Source: Gordonia humi (GTDB taxonomy: Bacteria > Actinomycetota > Actinomycetes > Mycobacteriales > Mycobacteriaceae). From it: 64,000 bases of DNA. Below the pieces are notes generated by a model that did no database searches, had not been told where the DNA came from, and saw only the letters and a list, made by a program, of their open reading frames with translations. Position numbers and translations under genes: made by a program. The first letter of the stretch is position 1. Each line of letters opens with the position of its first letter. The stretch covers positions 1,674,001-1,738,000 of the forward strand of contig NZ_JACIFP010000001.1 of NCBI RefSeq assembly GCF_014197435.1, read 5' to 3'. Below, in pieces: positions 44,737 through 54,783 of the stretch.

Positions 44737-46958
44737 GAGATCTCCTCCGAAGCGCACGTCGCTGCCAGCGCGTCCCAATCGGTGACGACGTCGATCAGCT
44801 CGCCGCGCGCCCACGTCGACAACTGGTCTTGGAAATGGTCGGACGACGGGTCGCCGCTCGCACCGAGTGGAACGATCCAACGACTGGCGTCCCGATCGGC
44901 GACGTCCCACACGTAGCGGGCCACCGAACCGAGACGGCACACGTGGGCGAAGCCGACGGCGCTCGCGTTGGCGAACACGCACTCGGCGTCGCCGCCGAGA
45001 GGCGCGGGTTCGGGGCGCACCAGCTTCGACAGCTCCGGGAACGACGCGGTGACACCGGCGAAGTCCATACCGTGAAACGGTGCCAGCCGGTGGACGTCGC
45101 CCCAGGCGGTCGTCGTGCCGGTGAACTCCGCCGCCACCTGCTCCAGTGCGCGCGCGGCGACGGCGGGCACGTCCAGTCCGATGCGCGGAGCCCCGGCGAC
45201 CACGGCGTCGAGCCCGGCCGCGATCCGTGTGCCCGCGACGAAGTACGGGGCCGTCCACGACGGGAAGCCGTTCGGTTCGGCGAGTGGCGCGAGCGCATCG
45301 TCAGCGGTGATCGCGACGACGAGGCGGCTGCGGAACTCGGCGAACAGGAACGCGTCGACGCTGTCGGCGTTCATCGCGCCGTCCCACGCGCGCAGGCGCC
45401 GGCGTAGCGCGACTGCGTCGTCGCTCAGGCCCGCGAGTCCGTCGAGGAGAGCGATCACCGACGCCGCCGGGCCGTTCGCCACGTCGCGGTGGATGGCGGC
45501 GCACTGATCCGCCGACACGGAGTCGGTCGCCGCGAGCAGTTCGCCGATCCGTGCGGCTCGAGCGACGGGGGAGCATTCGGTGGTGATCGGCTGCATCGGA
45601 GGGCAGTCCGGAATCCTCTGGTTGGCTATCACCGCGAAGCCCGACACCTCGGCGTCGTAGCCGGTCAGCGACGTATCGGCGTAGCCCTGCCAGGCGTAGC
45701 GTTCGTCCCATCCCGGTACCGGAAGCCAGTAGTTCTCATCGGCGCGCTGGGGGAGACGACCGACCGTATGCGCCACGACGCGCCCCGACGAGTCGCCGAC
45801 GACGATCCGATTCGCCGGCTCGCCCCATCCGGTGAGCGCGCGCTCCACCTCGGCGATCGAGGATGCGAACAGCAGATCGAGAACGGCGTCGAAGGTCGAC
45901 GCCGCATCGGTGAGCATCGGCGTCCGCAGGCTCATCGACCACGCGTCGTCCGGGCCGCCGAACACGATGGAACCGTTCGGGGTCTCGATGATCTCCACCT
46001 CCGCCGCATCGCCGCCGCGGACTCGGATCCGCTCGATCCAGGCGTCACAGGTCTGCTCGCCGTCAGGGGTGCGCACCACGACGACTCCGCCGTCGCGCCG
46101 CATCTGTTCGACGTACACGTCCTGCTGGTCGGCCATCGCGTTCGTGATGCCCCACGCGACCGACCCGGCGTGTGCGAAGTGCGGCAGCCCCGGAACGCCC
46201 GCGAACGCGAAACCGACGACGTCGAACTCGTCGCACGCCAGATGGCACTGCTGGTAGACGCCGGGGATCTCGATGAACCGGTGCGGGTCACCGGCGATCA
46301 GGGGGCCGCCGATCGACGACGCGACGCCCCACGCGTTGCTGCCGGAGATCGCGTCGCCGAGCGGCGGAACGTCGAGTTCGACGTCGTCGGCTCCGCCGAC
46401 CGGCACCAGGCGCAGCAGCTCGTCGATGAACTCCGTCGTGGGCATCGCGGGTGCGCGGCTCGGTGCGGGTTCGCTCGCCTCGGTGTTGAGCAGCGACAAC
46501 GCCTCCGGCCCCAGCCTCCGGCACGCGTGCAGACGCCACAGTTTGGTCGCGAATCGCCCGAACATCAGGTGCTGCACGAGAAAGACGGCGATCGGCGTCC
46601 ACGGACTCCACGCGCTCGGCCGGTGATCGAACTCGTCGAACTCGACGGCGGTCGCCTGCTCGTGCGACCGGTTCACACCGTCGGCGTAGGCGCGCAGCAG
46701 GCTCCGGGTGCGCGACGACGACGCGTCGTGAATCCGCCGGGCGGCACGGTCGAGCTGGGCTCGTCGGACGAACTGATCCCATTCGACGGCCGCGGGACCG
46801 AACACCTCCGCGGTGCGGCCCTCGGCGCGCAGACGCAGGAATTCGATCTGCCAGGCGCGGTCGACGCCGGTTGCGCAGCCCTGCGCGTAGATCGTCTCGG
46901 CGGCCGAAGCCGCCCTGATGTGCGGGATGCCGTGGGAGTCGCGGAGGATGGATGTCAT
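44733..46958 (-). CDS. Penicillin acylase-family Ntn hydrolase
   Basis: A 741-aa penicillin-amidase family protein. The autocatalytic cleavage and nucleophile site is SGSNAW with Ser207, preceded by a 200-residue alpha part ([22 protein letters not shown]). The beta part has [18 protein letters not shown] and [13 protein letters not shown]. Unlike PvdQ and secreted penicillin acylases it has no signal peptide, so it appears cytoplasmic. In a siderophore operon it may trim or exchange an acyl group, or hydrolyse the ferri-siderophore amide. Substrate unknown. It is separated by 88 nt from the upstream C-domain gene, the largest gap in the operon. Confidence 0.87.
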   Translation of the reverse strand: MTSILRDSHGIPHIRAASAAETIYAQGCATGVDRAWQIEFLRLRAEGRTAEVFGPAAVEWDQFVRRAQLDRAARRIHDASSSRTRSLLRAYADGVNRSHEQATAVEFDEFDHRPSAWSPWTPIAVFLVQHLMFGRFATKLWRLHACRRLGPEALSLLNTEASEPAPSRAPAMPTTEFIDELLRLVPVGGADDVELDVPPLGDAISGSNAWGVASSIGGPLIAGDPHRFIEIPGVYQQCHLACDEFDVVGFAFAGVPGLPHFAHAGSVAWGITNAMADQQDVYVEQMRRDGGVVVVRTPDGEQTCDAWIERIRVRGGDAAEVEIIETPNGSIVFGGPDDAWSMSLRTPMLTDAASTFDAVLDLLFASSIAEVERALTGWGEPANRIVVGDSSGRVVAHTVGRLPQRADENYWLPVPGWDERYAWQGYADTSLTGYDAEVSGFAVIANQRIPDCPPMQPITTECSPVARAARIGELLAATDSVSADQCAAIHRDVANGPAASVIALLDGLAGLSDDAVALRRRLRAWDGAMNADSVDAFLFAEFRSRLVVAITADDALAPLAEPNGFPSWTAPYFVAGTRIAAGLDAVVAGAPRIGLDVPAVAARALEQVAAEFTGTTTAWGDVHRLAPFHGMDFAGVTASFPELSKLVRPEPAPLGGDAECVFANASAVGFAHVCRLGSVARYVWDVADRDASRWIVPLGASGDPSSDHFQDQLSTWARGELIDVVTDWDALAATCASEEIS

Positions 46959-47046
46959 GGGAGGGTCTTTCGTGGTGAGCTACCCGTCGGTCGAGTAGCC
47001 AGTGGGACTGAGCGCGTCCGCGCCTACCGGCTCGGACTACTCGATA

Positions 47047-48441
47047 TCAGCGGGGAGAACGGGAAGCGGGCGCAGCGGTCCTCAGCGCCGCGTCGATCAG
47101 ATCGTGCAGTCGTTCCACGGTGCCCGCGTCGAACAGCTCGACGCGGTAGCCGATCTGCACTTCGGTGCGATCCGGGTGCATGAACGCTTCGACGGTCACA
47201 GGCAGCGCGAGGCGGCCCTTGTCGGCGAGTTCCCACGTCATCGACGCTCCGGGGAGCGCGATGCCGTCGATCTTCTGGTCGAGGAACAGGACCAGCGAGT
47301 CGAACGGGTGGGCGGCCGGATCACCGGTCACTCGGCGTGCGATCTCGACGATCTCGTCGAACGGGAACTCGCGGTGTGCGAACGCCTCGTCGGTGACGGC
47401 GCGGACGTGCCGCACCAGATCGTCGAAGCCGACGCCGTCGTCCGGGCGGATGCGCAGCGCGATCGGGTTGCTGAAGTTCCCGATCAACGCCTGCGCACCG
47501 TCCTCCTCGCGGTTGGCGACGGTGGTGCCGATCAGCACATCGTCGCGGCCGGACAGCTCGCGCACCGCGAGGTAGTAGGCGGTCAGGAACACCGAGAACG
47601 GCGGCGTCCGCAGCTCGGCGGCCCACGAGCGCAGACCGGCCTCCGCCGCTGGACTCAGGGTCCGGTCCACGCGTGCGCTGACCTCCGACCCGCGTTCCGG
47701 AGCATGGTCGTACGGCAGTGCCGCAAGCGCGACGTCGCCGCGGAACCGTTCCTCCCAGAATGCGATGTCACCGCTGTGGTCGGCGGCGTCGAACCGGTCG
47801 CGTTCGGCTTCGGCGAAGTCGGCGACCTGCGGCGACAACGCGTCCACCGTGATCTCGCCCGCGCGGGCCTGCTCGTAGAAGCGCCCGACGTCGCGTGCCA
47901 TCGCGGGCAACGTCATGCCGTCCCACACGATGTGCTGCATCGCGATCACCACCGCGAGCCGTGGTGCCCCGTCGACCGTCGGCATCGTCACGAACGTGAA
48001 CCGGATCGACGACTCGGTCTCCAGGTCGAAGACCTCCGTCGCGGCGTCGGCGACGATACTCCGCAGCCGGGCGTCCGGATCGGTGGCGTCGGTCAGATCG
48101 ACGGTCACCACGGTGGGCCCGAGCTCGGCGTGGATCCGCTGAAACGGTTCGTCGTCGCCCGCGTGGTAGGTGGTCCGCAGGATCTCGTGCCGTTCCACCA
48201 CCGCCAGCAGCGCCCGCTGCAGGGCGTCCGCGTCGACGTCGCCGGTATAGGTGAACGTGAGGCAGATGTTGTTCGCCGTGCTGTCGGGGACGCGCTGCTG
48301 ATGCGACCACACCAGCCGTTGCGCGAACGACATCCGAGCGCGCTCCCGATCGCGGCGCGGTCGGACGCCGCCGTCGACGGCGATCCCCGCATCGGACAGA
48401 CGCGAGGCCATCGCCGCGCGAAGGTCGTCCAGGGTGGTCAT
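47047..48441 (-). CDS. Free-standing NRPS condensation domain (2)
   Basis: A 464-aa condensation domain without carrier or adenylation domain. The motif is QHIVWDG (Gln169-Gly175): the first His is Gln, while the catalytic His170 and Asp174 are kept. MSFAQRLVWSHQQ is the C1 motif, and IGNFSNPIALRIRPD with HREFPFDEIVEI the later core motifs. ATG 48441 overlaps the NRPS stop. Two separate C domains suggest two amide bonds or a cyclisation/dimerisation step. Confidence 0.87.
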   Translation of the reverse strand: MTTLDDLRAAMASRLSDAGIAVDGGVRPRRDRERARMSFAQRLVWSHQQRVPDSTANNICLTFTYTGDVDADALQRALLAVVERHEILRTTYHAGDDEPFQRIHAELGPTVVTVDLTDATDPDARLRSIVADAATEVFDLETESSIRFTFVTMPTVDGAPRLAVVIAMQHIVWDGMTLPAMARDVGRFYEQARAGEITVDALSPQVADFAEAERDRFDAADHSGDIAFWEERFRGDVALAALPYDHAPERGSEVSARVDRTLSPAAEAGLRSWAAELRTPPFSVFLTAYYLAVRELSGRDDVLIGTTVANREEDGAQALIGNFSNPIALRIRPDDGVGFDDLVRHVRAVTDEAFAHREFPFDEIVEIARRVTGDPAAHPFDSLVLFLDQKIDGIALPGASMTWELADKGRLALPVTVEAFMHPDRTEVQIGYRVELFDAGTVERLHDLIDAALRTAAPASRSPR

Positions 48442-51400
48442 CGGTCGTCGGCTCCCACCAGTGCACCGGCGGGAGCCGCCACACCCGCCACCTCCAGGAA
48501 GATCTCGGCGACCTGAGCCAACTGCCCGGGCACCTGCTCGCGCTCTTCGAGCAGTGTCGCGAAGCCGCGCACGGTCCGGGCCTTGAACACCGCGGTGATC
48601 CCCACCCCCTCCACCGCGAGCAGGCTGCGGATGTTCGCGACGAACGTCGTCGCCAGAATCGAGTTGGCGCCGGCGTCGAAGAAGTCGGTGGTCACGCCGA
48701 GGCGCTCCACACCGAGGACCTGCTCGGCGATATAGGCGACGGCCGCCTCCACACCGGTCTCGGGGGCGACGTACTCGCCGACCGCACTGCCCGCGACGGC
48801 GCGCCGGAGCCCGGCCCGGATCGCGGCGCGGTCGATCTTGCCGTTCGCCGTCAACGGGACCTCGTCCACCACATGCACCACCTCGGGAACCATGTAGTCG
48901 GGCAGTGCATCGTCCAGTGCCGCGGTGACCGCATCGGCTGAGCCGCCTGCGACCGCCAGCGCGAGTCGACCGTCGATGAGGGCCGCAACCGCTTCATCGA
49001 CACCGTCGACCGCGCGAGCCGCCGATTCGACCTCACCGAGCTCCACGCGATAGCCGCGGATCTTGATCTGATGGTCGGCGCGACCGAGGAATTCGATGGT
49101 CCCGTCCGGCAGATAGCGCGCCAGGTCGCCGGTCCGATACCAGCGGACGCCGCCGACGGTGACGAACCGGTCGGTGGTGGCATCCGGGGCGCCGCGGTAG
49201 CCGTCGGCCACCCCCGCGCCGCCGATCCACAGCTCGCCGGTCACCCAGTCGGGTGCGTCCTCGCCGCGTTCGTTCACCACGCGGCACGACGTGCCCGCCA
49301 TCGGACGGCCGTACGGCACGGTGTCCCAGGCGGTGGGGAAGGCGTCGGTCACCTCGTAGACGGTCGAATGGATCGCCGTCTCGGTGGTGCCGCCGAGTCC
49401 GGCGAAACGCAGTCCGGGAACGGTGGCGCGGGCGCGGCGGCCGAGATCGGCGTCGACGCGGTCGCCGCCGGTGATCACCGTGCGCAGGCTCGCGAGTTGA
49501 TCGGCCGACGCCGTGTCCAGCAGCATGCCGATGAGGCCGGGTGCGGCGTTGAGGACGCTCACGCGGTGCGCGGCGATCCGCGCCGCCCACGTCTGCGCGT
49601 CCCGGGCGGCGTCGCCGTCGACGCACACGATCGCGCCGCCGAGGGCGAGCGGGGCGAACACGTCGAACACCGACAGGTCGAATTCGAGCGCCGACAGTCC
49701 GATCGTGCGATCGTCGGCGGTGAGCGAGAACTCGTCGACGATCGCGTCGATCGTGTTCGCGGCCGCGGCGTGGCTCACCTCGACGCCCTTCGGCTCGCCG
49801 GTGGAACCGGAGGTGAACAGTACGTAGGCGAGGTCGGACGGAGTGCGGGCCGGGAGAGCGTCCAGCGGCTGCGCCGACGTCGCGGCGGCGAAACCGTCCT
49901 GGTCGAGCACCGCCTTCACGTCGCCGCGTTCCAGGATCTTCTCGCGCCGGGCAGCGGGCTGGTCGACGCCGACGGGCAGGTAGACCGCACCCGCGGCGAG
50001 GGCGCCGAGAACGGCGATCACCTGGGTGTGCCCCTTGGGCAGCACCACGGCGACGGTGTCGCCGGGCGTGACACCGTCGGCGACGAGCGCACCGGCGACG
50101 GCTCGTGCTTGCGCGGCGACGTCGCCGTACGAGAGTTCGATGCCGTCGGCGGTCACCACGCAGACCCGGTCGGGATCGTTCGCGGCGACGGCGAAGAACC
50201 GCTCGTGCAGCGTCCGCGGCTCGCTCACGGCGGGAGTGGACGTCACGGCGTCGCGCACCGCGCGCTGGGCGGGCGGCAGGGCGATCGACAGATCGGCGTT
50301 CCAGTCGGCGCCGTCGGCCACCAGCCCGGTCAGCAGGGTCTGGAACTCGGCGAACATCGCGTCCATCACGCCCTCGGGCAGTGCGTCGCGACGGACGTCC
50401 CAGTTGACCAGCAGACCGCCGTCGAGCTCGACGACCTGCGCGTCGAGGTCCACCTGCGGTCCCTGCGACAGGATCCACACGGGTTCGCCGAACAGGGTGC
50501 GGACGCGGTCGGAGAACAGTTCGCCGAAGCCCAGCCCCGAGGTGAACACCACCGACGGGGTGACCGGAGCGCCGCGCAGCTGCCCCAGGTCGCGCAGTAC
50601 GTCGAGCCCCTCGTAGGCGGCGTGGCCGGCGCAGTCGTGCAGCTCGCGTTGGAGGCGACGACTGCGTTCGATCATGGACTCGGGGGTGCGCGCGTCCGCG
50701 TCGATCAGCACCGAGTTGGTGAAGTCGCCGACCACCTGGTCGATGTTGGGATGGGTGGGTTCGCGGTTGAACAGCGGCACGTTCAGCAGGAACCGCTGCT
50801 GCGTCGACCAGCGGGCGATGACCTCGGAGAAGATCGTCGCGAACGTGACGGCGGGGGTGATGCCGTTGTCGTAGGCGATCGAGTACAGGCGGTCCTTCTC
50901 GGCGGCGTTCAGCTGGTGGTGGTAGCGGACGCTGCGGTCGGGTTCGGCGCGGCGGTCCTCCGGAACGGTCGGCAGGGTCGGGGTGTCCGGGAGCGTCGGC
51001 TCCTTGGCCTGCCACCAGGTGCGGGCGCCGTCGTACTCGTCGGCGGACACGTGCCCGCCGCGCTCGGCGAGGTACGCGCGGAAGGTGTACTCGGTGGAGG
51101 GCAGCGGGGCGTCGGTCTCGTACGCGGTGGCCAGATCGTCGAGGACGCGGCGGTAGCTCATCGCGTCGGCGGCCAGCATGTCGACGTCCAGGTGCAGGCG
51201 GTGCCGTCCGTCCGGAAGGAGGGTCAGGACGAACTCGACGACGCTGCCCGCAGCGGTGTCGAGCAGCTGATGGCTCATCCGGTCGCGGGTGCGCTCGGTC
51301 TCGGCGTCGACGTCTCCGCCTCGGCGCAGGTCGACGACGCTGAAGACCGGTGTCGGCGGGGCGTCGAGGATTCGCTGGCGGCCGGTGTCGCCGAACGCCG

Positions 51401-51845
51401 CTCGCAGCATCTCGTGCCGGTCGACGACGTGGCCGACGGCCCGCTCCAGACGCGCGGCGTCGATGCCCGCGCCGTCGAACTCGGCGAACAGGTGCGCGGC
51501 GACGCCGCCGAGCGCCTGCCCGTCCTGGCGTCCCACCCAGTAGGCGTGCTGCATGGTGGCCAGACCGAACTCGGGGTCGTCGTCGGCGGCCGCGGCGGGT
51601 GCGGGCGCCGGTTCGGGCTCGGCGGTCTCGGCACCGAGCAGGTGCGCCCACGCCTCGATCGTCGGGGTCTCCGCCAACTGCGAACTGCGCACGCGGTGGC
51701 CGGCGCGTCGCCACCGGCTGGTCAGCTTGATGACCAGCAGCGAGTGCATGCCGTGGCGCACCAGATCGTCGGTGTCGTCGATGGTGTCGGGATCGACGTC
51801 GAGCAACTCTGTGACGTCGGCGCGGATCTGTTCGAGGGAAATCAC
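48438..51845 (-). CDS. NRPS, ArCP-Cy-A-PCP (MbtB-like oxazoline synthetase)
   Basis: A 1135-aa NRPS. Residues 1-72 are an aryl-carrier-type domain with phosphopantetheine Ser35 in GMHSLLV. Residues 95-520 are a heterocyclisation domain with DMLAADAMS (Asp222, Asp227, Ser230), the DxxxxDxxS motif. Residues 540-1040 are an adenylation domain with FTSGSTGEPKG and YRTGDLARYLPDG. Residues 1050-1115 are a PCP with GANSILA. No thioesterase is present. The order equals MbtB, which makes phenyloxazoline from salicylate and Ser/Thr. My hand-read specificity code D-L-F-N-I-G-L-I-H looks Thr-like. No aryl-AMP ligase is in the window. Confidence 0.92.
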   Translation of the reverse strand: MISLEQIRADVTELLDVDPDTIDDTDDLVRHGMHSLLVIKLTSRWRRAGHRVRSSQLAETPTIEAWAHLLGAETAEPEPAPAPAAAADDDPEFGLATMQHAYWVGRQDGQALGGVAAHLFAEFDGAGIDAARLERAVGHVVDRHEMLRAAFGDTGRQRILDAPPTPVFSVVDLRRGGDVDAETERTRDRMSHQLLDTAAGSVVEFVLTLLPDGRHRLHLDVDMLAADAMSYRRVLDDLATAYETDAPLPSTEYTFRAYLAERGGHVSADEYDGARTWWQAKEPTLPDTPTLPTVPEDRRAEPDRSVRYHHQLNAAEKDRLYSIAYDNGITPAVTFATIFSEVIARWSTQQRFLLNVPLFNREPTHPNIDQVVGDFTNSVLIDADARTPESMIERSRRLQRELHDCAGHAAYEGLDVLRDLGQLRGAPVTPSVVFTSGLGFGELFSDRVRTLFGEPVWILSQGPQVDLDAQVVELDGGLLVNWDVRRDALPEGVMDAMFAEFQTLLTGLVADGADWNADLSIALPPAQRAVRDAVTSTPAVSEPRTLHERFFAVAANDPDRVCVVTADGIELSYGDVAAQARAVAGALVADGVTPGDTVAVVLPKGHTQVIAVLGALAAGAVYLPVGVDQPAARREKILERGDVKAVLDQDGFAAATSAQPLDALPARTPSDLAYVLFTSGSTGEPKGVEVSHAAAANTIDAIVDEFSLTADDRTIGLSALEFDLSVFDVFAPLALGGAIVCVDGDAARDAQTWAARIAAHRVSVLNAAPGLIGMLLDTASADQLASLRTVITGGDRVDADLGRRARATVPGLRFAGLGGTTETAIHSTVYEVTDAFPTAWDTVPYGRPMAGTSCRVVNERGEDAPDWVTGELWIGGAGVADGYRGAPDATTDRFVTVGGVRWYRTGDLARYLPDGTIEFLGRADHQIKIRGYRVELGEVESAARAVDGVDEAVAALIDGRLALAVAGGSADAVTAALDDALPDYMVPEVVHVVDEVPLTANGKIDRAAIRAGLRRAVAGSAVGEYVAPETGVEAAVAYIAEQVLGVERLGVTTDFFDAGANSILATTFVANIRSLLAVEGVGITAVFKARTVRGFATLLEEREQVPGQLAQVAEIFLEVAGVAAPAGALVGADDR

Positions 51846-51887
51846 GTCAACTCCTAGTCGGGGCTTGTTGTGTCGGTCGCGGGTTCC

Positions 51888-53279
51888 TCACCGCTGCTCC
51901 GCCGGATCGAGTCGGTCGGAGTCGGGGGCGGCGTGCGGATCGGCGTGCGAAGGAATCGGCGGCGCGACACCGAATGTCGTGAAGGCCGTGTGCTTCGGCA
52001 GCCGGTACACCTCGCGTCCGGCGACGGTGTTGAGGATGCGGGCGTTGCGGACCGCGCCGATGTCGAGATTCGGCGCGGACACGCCGTGGGTGTGGGTCTC
52101 GGCGTTGACCATGAACAATCGGTCGGCGAGCGCGCCGTCGGCGGCCACGGAGTGATTCGCGGCGATCACCCGGCGACCGCGGGAGTCGCGGTGCAGCAGC
52201 GATTCGATCGGTGCGAGGAACGGTTGCGCGCGTTCGCGGTATCCGGTCGCGGTGATCACCAGATCGGTGTCGTGCGTCAATGCGGCCCCGGTGTCCAGGT
52301 GGCGTCCGCGGACGGTGACCCGGTCGGTGTCGTCGATGCCGTCGACGGCCACGCCGTTGCGCAGTTCGACAGGTGCGAGGTGATCGAGCAGTTGCCGTCG
52401 GTAGAGCAGGTCGTGGATGCGGTCGAGGGTGTCCGTGGAGATCCCCTTGTGGAACTGCCAGTGTCCCGGACGGACTCGATCGCGGGTGGCCTCGGGCAGC
52501 GAATGGAAGTAGTCCATGTACGCCGGTGTCGTCATCTCCAACGAGAGCTTGGTGAAGTCGAGCGGTGCGAACCACGGCGTCCGCGTCCACCACGTCACGG
52601 CGGGGCCGCCGTCGATGTTGGCCTCGAGCAGGTCGACGACGATCTCCGCGCCCGACTGTCCGGACCCGATGACGGTCACCGCATCGGCGGCTTGCGCGTC
52701 GTCGCGACGGTACAGATAGTCGCTGCTGTGCACCACCGCGGGCGAGTCCGGGGACATGACCGACGGGGTGAACGGTTCGGTGCCGACGCCGACCACCACG
52801 GTGCGCGCATGCACCACCGACCGGGTTCCGTGCGAGGAGACGAGGACGTCGAAACGTTCGGCGGCATCGTCCCAGTGGATCTCGTCGACGGTCGTGGAGA
52901 ACCGGAGCGAGTCCAGTCGCGACACCGCCCACTTCAGGTAGGCCTCGTATTCGCGTCGCGTGGGGAAGAACTGCTCGCGCACCAGGAACGGGTACAGCCG
53001 ATCGGTGTCGGCGAGGTAGGCCAGGAACGACATCGGATGTCTCGGGTCGACCAGCGTCACCAGGTCGGACAGGAAGCTGACCTGGAGGGTCGCCTCCTCG
53101 AACAGCAGCCCCGGGTGCCACGCGAACTCGTCCACCGAATCGACCACGACGACGTCCACGTCGTCGACGGTCGAGGCCATCGCGGCGAGCCCGAGATTGA
53201 ACGGACCGCAGCCGACCGCCAGCACATCCAGTGTGCGGCCGCCGACAGCGAGAGCGTCGAGGGAGTCGGCGTCAGTCAT
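51888..53279 (-). CDS. N-hydroxylating monooxygenase (SidA/IucD/DesB family)
   Basis: A 463-aa FAD/NADPH N-monooxygenase. Seen are GCGPFNLGLAAMA for FAD, EFAWHPGLLFEEATLQVSFLSDL, the NADPH loop VTVIGSGQSGAEIVVDLL and LVITATGYRE. The family hydroxylates the terminal amine of lysine, ornithine or a diamine. Adjacent decarboxylase and IucA/IucC genes favour cadaverine or putrescine, as in DesB. It starts 8 nt inside the decarboxylase stop region, so the genes are translationally coupled. Confidence 0.92.
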   Translation of the reverse strand: MTDADSLDALAVGGRTLDVLAVGCGPFNLGLAAMASTVDDVDVVVVDSVDEFAWHPGLLFEEATLQVSFLSDLVTLVDPRHPMSFLAYLADTDRLYPFLVREQFFPTRREYEAYLKWAVSRLDSLRFSTTVDEIHWDDAAERFDVLVSSHGTRSVVHARTVVVGVGTEPFTPSVMSPDSPAVVHSSDYLYRRDDAQAADAVTVIGSGQSGAEIVVDLLEANIDGGPAVTWWTRTPWFAPLDFTKLSLEMTTPAYMDYFHSLPEATRDRVRPGHWQFHKGISTDTLDRIHDLLYRRQLLDHLAPVELRNGVAVDGIDDTDRVTVRGRHLDTGAALTHDTDLVITATGYRERAQPFLAPIESLLHRDSRGRRVIAANHSVAADGALADRLFMVNAETHTHGVSAPNLDIGAVRNARILNTVAGREVYRLPKHTAFTTFGVAPPIPSHADPHAAPDSDRLDPAEQR

Positions 53280-54783
53280 GTACTCGCACCTTGTCCGCGA
53301 TCTCGTAGTCGGCGTTCTCGGACTCCACCTCGAGTGCGTGGCGCAGGAGTTCGTTGAACAACTCGTCGATGTCGGTCCGGGTGGAGGTCGGATTGAGCAG
53401 CGTCAGCTTGAGGCACGTCGACGGCTCGGCCTCGCCCGAGATCCGGACACGGGTGCGGCCGATCAGAGCGGTGCCGGAACTGATCAGGCGGCGTCGGACT
53501 TCCGCGTTCACCGGGTCCAGGTCCTGGCATCGGTAGCGGAAGACGACGGTGGTCAAGGTGACCGGCGCGACCAGTTCGAGCTGCGGCTCGGCGATGATGC
53601 GGTCCTGGGCGTGCTGGGCGAGCGCGTGGCACGCCTCGAGCATCTCGCCGAGCCCCGACCGCCCGTAGGCCAGGAACGTGGTCAGGACCTTGAGCACGTC
53701 CGGGCGGCGGGTGGTCTGCAGGGTGAGACCGAGACGACCGCCGAACCCGGCCTCCTCGTCGTCCTCGGGGTTGAGATAGTCGACGTTCCTGTCGAACGAG
53801 GAGAACCGTTCCTCGTCACGCAGCAGCAGCAGGCTCGCCGCGGCGGGCTGCCAGCCGATCTTGTGCAGGTCGAGGGTCACCGAGTCGGCGCGATCGAGGC
53901 CGTGCACGAGGTGGGCGAGGCGGTCGGAGAACAGTGCGCCGAAACCGTAGGCGGCGTCGATGTGCAGCCAGACGCCGTGGCGGGCGGCGATGTCGGCGAT
54001 CTCCGGCAGCGGGTCGACGGTGCCGAAGTCGGTGGTGCCCGCGGTCGCGACGATCGCGACCGGCGTCCCGTCGGTGTCCGTGATCGCCGCGTCGAGCGCG
54101 GCCGGGATCATCCGGTGATGTTCGTCGACGTCCACGGCGACGACCGCGGCCTCGCCGAGTCCGAGCGTCGCACAGGCCCGGTTGATCGAGAAGTGCGCGA
54201 CGCGCGAGCACAGGACGACGGGTCGGGGGAGTGCGGCCACGCCGTGGTGGCGGGTGTCGATCTGCAGTCGCGCGGCGGCGTGGTCACGGGCGATCAGCAT
54301 GGCGAGCAGGTTCGAGAACGAGCCCCCGGGGCCGAAGACGCCGCCGGCCGACGGGCCGAAGCCCGCGAGGTCGGCGAGCGCGGCGATCGTCCACTTCTCG
54401 ATCGCGAGGGTCGCCGGCCCCGAATCGTAGGTGTCGAGGGACGCGTTGGTCGCGCTGGCCAGCGCGTCGGCGGTCACCGAGACCGTCAACGGAGGCGGCT
54501 GCAGGTGCGCTGCGGTCAGTCGATGGGTCAGATCGAGCCCGTAGGCGGCGACGATCCCGGCGACCCGCGCGAGGGCGTCGTCGGCGCCCATCCCGTCGGC
54601 GGGCATCCTTTCGGGACCGAGTTCGGCGGCGACGGCGGCCAGCATCTCCTGCGGGGCGCCGTAGGGCAGGGGCGATCCGTGATGTCGGTCGGTGACGGCG
54701 GCCGCGACGCGGGCCATCTGGTCGCCGATCTGCGACCAACCGATACCGGGGGTCGCGAATCGGCTGAGGTCGTCATGAGACAC
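53272..54783 (-). CDS. PLP-dependent lysine/ornithine decarboxylase (DesA-like)
   Basis: A 503-aa group II PLP decarboxylase. The PLP-lysine is in SVTLDLHKIGWQPAAAS, and the cofactor pocket has VWLHIDAAYGFGALFSD and VATAGTTDFGTVDPLPEI. It would make cadaverine from lysine, or a homologous diamine, as first step of a desferrioxamine-type pathway. The gene overlaps those on both sides (10-11 nt). Lysine versus ornithine or 2,4-diaminobutyrate cannot be settled by eye. Confidence 0.9.
   Translation of the reverse strand: MSHDDLSRFATPGIGWSQIGDQMARVAAAVTDRHHGSPLPYGAPQEMLAAVAAELGPERMPADGMGADDALARVAGIVAAYGLDLTHRLTAAHLQPPPLTVSVTADALASATNASLDTYDSGPATLAIEKWTIAALADLAGFGPSAGGVFGPGGSFSNLLAMLIARDHAAARLQIDTRHHGVAALPRPVVLCSRVAHFSINRACATLGLGEAAVVAVDVDEHHRMIPAALDAAITDTDGTPVAIVATAGTTDFGTVDPLPEIADIAARHGVWLHIDAAYGFGALFSDRLAHLVHGLDRADSVTLDLHKIGWQPAAASLLLLRDEERFSSFDRNVDYLNPEDDEEAGFGGRLGLTLQTTRRPDVLKVLTTFLAYGRSGLGEMLEACHALAQHAQDRIIAEPQLELVAPVTLTTVVFRYRCQDLDPVNAEVRRRLISSGTALIGRTRVRISGEAEPSTCLKLTLLNPTSTRTDIDELFNELLRHALEVESENADYEIADKVRVHD

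Noticed and set aside
46991..47044. TCGAGTAG/CTACTCGA repeat between the acylase and C-domain genes
   Set aside because: Arms of 8 bp are 38 nt apart and no terminator or operator pattern results; probably chance.
49071..51857. 928-codon open frame on the plus strand
   Set aside because: It mirrors the NRPS gene, whose carrier, cyclisation and adenylation motifs are unambiguous; the opposite frame has no recognisable protein.
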